From Fimbriimonadia bacterium (GTDB lineage Bacteria > Armatimonadota > Fimbriimonadia > Fimbriimonadales > Fimbriimonadaceae), in the NCBI GenBank assembly GCA_029824495.1, contig JALGXY010000324.1, forward strand, positions 1-10,577: 10,577 nt of DNA, read 5' to 3'. Positions within the stretch are counted from its first letter, which is position 1. Each line of letters opens with the position of its first letter. This document shows, piece by piece, positions 9,055 through 10,577 of the stretch. A program made the position numbers and the translations under genes. The notes under the pieces are model-generated. The model was given only the letters and a program-made list of their open reading frames with translations. It did not search any database and was not told the DNA's origin.

Positions 9055-9180
9055 TCAGGCCTTAATGGCCTCGATAAGGACGAGGCTTTCAATCAGGACT
9101 GGAAGGAGTTCGACGCGCACGCTGGACCGATCGAGGCAGATCTGCCCCGTTTCAGCCGCGATTCGATGCGTGGCGTCCAT
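9055..9180 (-). CDS. Putative leader peptide rich in Leu, Val and Ile, upstream of ilvB
   Basis: A small minus-strand ORF of 41 codons runs from ATG 9180 to TGA 9057-9055; a GTG at 9120 would give a 21-residue version, which may be the real one. Its last 21 codons encode VRVELLPVLIESLVLIEAIKA in two parts (VRVELLPVLI, then ESLVLIEAIKA), with 12 of 21 residues being Leu, Val or Ile. That is the composition expected of an ilv attenuation leader, and it sits 144 bases ahead of ilvB in the same direction. No clear Shine-Dalgarno precedes either start, which is the main weakness. A small hairpin (GCCTCG/CGAGGC, 9086-9068) lies within the LVLI codons. The peptide resembles no protein I recognise, and its function, if translated, would be regulatory. 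Confidence 0.45.
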   Translation of the reverse strand: MDATHRIAAETGQICLDRSSVRVELLPVLIESLVLIEAIKA

Positions 9181-9263
9181 CAGATTGGGTGGAAAGATAC
9201 CCTGCGGCGGCAGGTCAGGGGGTCCGATTGGCCATTTGAGTCAGATTTGGACCTGATATTCGC
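9181..9263. other. Intergenic region between the Fic-like gene and the ilv leader
   Basis: Together with the leader ORF and attenuator, this completes the 353 bases without a large gene between 8911 and 9263. No promoter with two convincing hexamers was found for the ilv transcript; a TATCTT stretch near 9190 on the minus strand lacks a matching -35. A short stem with CCCTG/CAGGG arms (near 9195-9220) is present. No T-box specifier or AGGGUGG element is visible. Confidence 0.4.
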
Positions 9264-10082
9264 CTAATTGAGAAGAAAATGGGTGTTTTTGCTTCCTCCG
9301 GCTCCACGCCGGACCAGAGTAAGCCTCTCCAGCTCGTTAAGGTCTCTCTGAGCGGTTGCCAAGGAGCATCTGCCTTGGGCTGACCACATTTTGGCTGTCA
9401 TTTTCAGAGCTGGATCGCTTCGCCATTGGTGAATGAGCTGAGCCTGCCGCGATGATAGAGGAGCCGGAGGGGTATTGGCTGCCTCCCGGATGTCCCTCTG
9501 CAGCCGCCGGTTGGCCTTTCCTGCTTCGGCCTCCAGCCAGTTGAGATGCCAGATGAGCCAATCGGTTACGTCGAGCCCGTCATTCAAGGCCTGATAGAGA
9601 TGTTCTTGGCCCTCTCTGCTTAAGTTGGGCTGCTCAAAGGGGCTGCCTGTCTGATGAATCGCTCGGTTGGAGACACCGATGGCGGCCTGCAGGTTCTTGG
9701 ACTCCAACGGCTGAAGGGCCATCAGCCAGAGCAATGAAAGACTGGCCCGCAGAGTCCCCTCTGGATGAGCACGAGTATTGAACCAGTCTATAAAGAGATC
9801 GAGCTCCTGCCGGGCCATAGATGGGGCAGGTGGGCTGAAGATCAAAGTCCCTGATTGATCAGAAACGACCCCGAGGCCTGCCCTCAGTCGATTCTCCTCG
9901 CTATCTGATGAGAATGACTGAATTTGAGCTAGGGTCAGGTCTTGAGCAGCTGGGGCTGGGCTGGCTGAATCTGCTAAACCGGCGTGCAGACCGAGCGCTG
10001 CCGCCGCAGATTCAACCGGTCGAATCAGCCTTCGATCAGACCAGGTGAATCCAGGCCATTCAGGATCTTGCCAGATAAACAT
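9264..10082 (-). CDS. Fic/DOC-family protein with a destroyed catalytic motif (putative pseudoenzyme)
   Basis: From ATG 10082 the product is 272 residues and begins FIWQDPEWPGFTW, the typical start of Fic proteins with the DUF4172-type N-terminal domain. The fold continues as in active relatives: a DWFNTRA helix entry at about 99-105, a Leu-rich core helix, a DVTDWLIWHLNWLE helix at about 171-184, and a C-terminal winged-helix region at about 227-272 (TAQRDLNELERLTLVRRG). In active Fic AMP-transferases the core helix is followed by HPFxDGNGR. Here the aligned stretch is QPLESKNLQ (124-132), so the catalytic His, the acidic metal ligand, the glycines and the Arg are all lost. The inhibitory SAIEGE-type motif is also replaced (SSDSEENRLRAG). 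The frame is intact, so it is not a simple pseudogene. It may act through its DNA-binding end. A GTG at 10151 would add 23 residues and overlap the lipoprotein gene; I prefer ATG 10082 from homologue length. Confidence 0.75.
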   Translation of the reverse strand: MFIWQDPEWPGFTWSDRRLIRPVESAAAALGLHAGLADSASPAPAAQDLTLAQIQSFSSDSEENRLRAGLGVVSDQSGTLIFSPPAPSMARQELDLFIDWFNTRAHPEGTLRASLSLLWLMALQPLESKNLQAAIGVSNRAIHQTGSPFEQPNLSREGQEHLYQALNDGLDVTDWLIWHLNWLEAEAGKANRRLQRDIREAANTPPAPLSSRQAQLIHQWRSDPALKMTAKMWSAQGRCSLATAQRDLNELERLTLVRRGAGGSKNTHFLLN

Positions 10083-10104
10083 TCTCGTCAATAAATGACG
10101 AGAA
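10082..10104. repeat. Perfect 9-bp inverted repeat at the start of the Fic-like gene
   Basis: TTCTCGTCA (10082-10090) and TGACGAGAA (10096-10104) are exact reverse complements separated by ATAAA. The repeat covers the first base of the start codon at 10082 and the 22 bases before it. It could be an operator for a DNA-binding protein, perhaps the neighbouring winged-helix protein itself, or an RNA hairpin that controls translation. It has no U tract, so it is not an ordinary terminator for the lipoprotein gene. Confidence 0.7.
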
Positions 10105-10128
10105 GAGGTCAGCAGAAGATTCTCTGGC

Positions 10129-10299
10129 TTACTGCATGCCGATTTCGGCACTGCTGTCTACGCCCATCTGGCCGCCAAAGCCGGCCCGATCCGGTGCTTC
10201 TTCAGAAGAAGATGCTTGTGCGGGTGTGCACCCAGCCAGCACTGCGAGGATGGCCGCCGCCACTGCGGCTGCAAGCAGAAGTTTCGTGTCGGTGTTCAT
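10129..10299 (-). CDS. Small putative lipoprotein
   Basis: From ATG 10299 the product is 56 residues: a short start with one Lys (MNTDTK), an Ala/Leu-rich hydrophobic segment (residues about 7-22), and a good lipobox LAGC with the acylated Cys at residue 24. The mature peptide is only about 33 residues (TPAQASSSEEAPDRAG, then GFGGQMGVDSSAEIGMQ) and has no recognised domain. An AGGT sequence 6 bases ahead of the ATG serves as a plausible ribosome binding site. A longer reading from an upstream ATG at 10335 would put 12 polar residues before the signal peptide and is less likely. The gene lies 46 bases ahead of the Fic-like gene on the same strand and may share its transcript. Its function is unknown; export and lipid attachment to the membrane are inferred from the signal alone. 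Confidence 0.7.
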   Translation of the reverse strand: MNTDTKLLLAAAVAAAILAVLAGCTPAQASSSEEAPDRAGFGGQMGVDSSAEIGMQ

Positions 10300-10378
10300 A
10301 ACAGACCTATTCCATGGATCGGCAGATCCGAGCATGAATCACCTGTTGGAATTACCTGGAGGGCGGTCAGGAGAGAGG

Positions 10379-10454
10379 TGGTGGAGCTGAAGGGACTCGA
10401 ACCCTCGACCTCTGCAGTGCGATTGCAGCGCTCTCCCAGCTGAGCTACAGCCCC
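10379..10454 (-). tRNA. tRNA-Ala (anticodon CGC)
   Basis: A complete cloverleaf of 76 bases including an encoded CCA is present on the minus strand. The acceptor stem GGGGCTG pairs with CAGCTCC and contains the G3-U70 wobble that marks alanine tRNAs. The D arm has AGCTCAGCTGGGAGAGC, the anticodon arm is CTGCA-ATCGCAC-TGCAG with anticodon CGC, and the T arm contains GGTTCGAGTCC. It reads GCG codons. Confidence 0.96.
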
Positions 10455-10467
10455 ACGTCGGATCAGA

Positions 10468-10473
10468 ATTTTA
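10468..10473 (-). promoter_or_regulatory. Candidate -10 box of the tRNA-Ala promoter
   Basis: TAAAAT on the minus strand stands 13 bases ahead of the mature tRNA 5' end, in a short AT-rich patch. With a 17-base spacer the corresponding -35 would be CTGAGG, a poor match to TTGACA, so only the -10 is supported. Confidence 0.4.
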
Positions 10474-10492
10474 CCTTTCGCCCAGCTGAGCC

Positions 10493-10577
10493 TCAGGCCT
10501 CGCCGAGTGCCGATTTGATCCTTTTCGGCACCTCTGGCTTGATGATCTCTGGGAAGCCGAGCGCATCGCCCAGCCCC
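10493..10577 (-). CDS. C-terminal end of an unrecognised protein (5' part outside window)
   Basis: A minus-strand frame is open from the right edge to TGA 10495-10493, giving the last 27 residues: GLGDALGFPEIIKPEVPK followed by RIKSALGEA. The composition is that of a real, soluble protein with an amphipathic C-terminal helix (VPKRIKSALGEA). The fragment is too short to name. It ends 38 bases before the tRNA-Ala gene, and no clear terminator is seen between them. Confidence 0.6.
   Translation of the reverse strand, partial: GLGDALGFPEIIKPEVPKRIKSALGEA

Noticed and set aside
8911..9263. T-box or other known riboswitch ahead of ilvB
   Set aside because: No AGGGUGGNACCGCG-like T-box sequence or specifier arrangement could be found.
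10083..10151. Longer Fic-like protein starting at GTG 10151
   Set aside because: Fic proteins of this type begin close to the F/Y-IW motif. The extra 23 residues have no family match and would overlap the lipoprotein gene.
10316..10329. Small hairpin GGATC-GGCA-GATCC between the tRNA and the lipoprotein gene
   Set aside because: The stem is only 5 bp and no U tract follows, so it is not a credible terminator and may be chance.
10300..10335. Longer lipoprotein starting at ATG 10335
   Set aside because: It would place 12 polar residues before the signal peptide, and ATG 10299 has the better ribosome binding site.

Overview
The window looks like chromosomal DNA from a member of the Armatimonadota, close to the Fimbriimonas group. 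This rests on the pseudopilin C-terminus at the left edge (an 'H-X9-DG'-like tail ending FLKDRRTD), on short signal peptides with an uncharged n-region, and on moderately high GC. The placement is inferred from recognised sequence style, not from a search. No mobile element, CRISPR array or phage gene is visible.

Layout. At the left edge a plus-strand pseudopilin-like gene (to 404) runs towards a long minus-strand block. Read in its own direction (right to left), the block starts with an untranslated leader at about 9263-8911. This contains a short ORF rich in Leu, Val and Ile codons, followed by mutually exclusive hairpins. Then comes a compact branched-chain amino acid cluster: ilvB (8910-7210), ilvN (7213-6716), ilvC (6712-5705), ilvA (5708-4191) and ilvD (4182-2494). 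The genes overlap by 4 bases or lie 3-8 bases apart, so one polycistronic transcript is likely. Two exported proteins follow on the same strand: a purple-acid-phosphatase-like metallophosphoesterase (2474-1293) and a stand-alone DsbD N-terminal-like domain without cysteines (1248-436).

Right of the ilv leader, also on the minus strand, are a Fic-family protein whose catalytic motif is destroyed (10082-9264), a 56-residue lipoprotein (10299-10129), a complete tRNA-Ala(CGC) with encoded CCA (10454-10379), and the last 27 codons of an unrecognised gene entering from the right edge.

Function. IlvA makes 2-oxobutanoate from threonine. IlvBN condenses pyruvate with pyruvate or 2-oxobutanoate. IlvC and IlvD carry the acetohydroxy acids on to the 2-oxo acids of valine and isoleucine. 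The transaminase IlvE and the leu genes are not in the window. The points most worth following up are the candidate attenuator ahead of ilvB, the full-length but apparently inactive Fic protein with a perfect inverted repeat at its start, and the cysteine-free DsbD-like domain.
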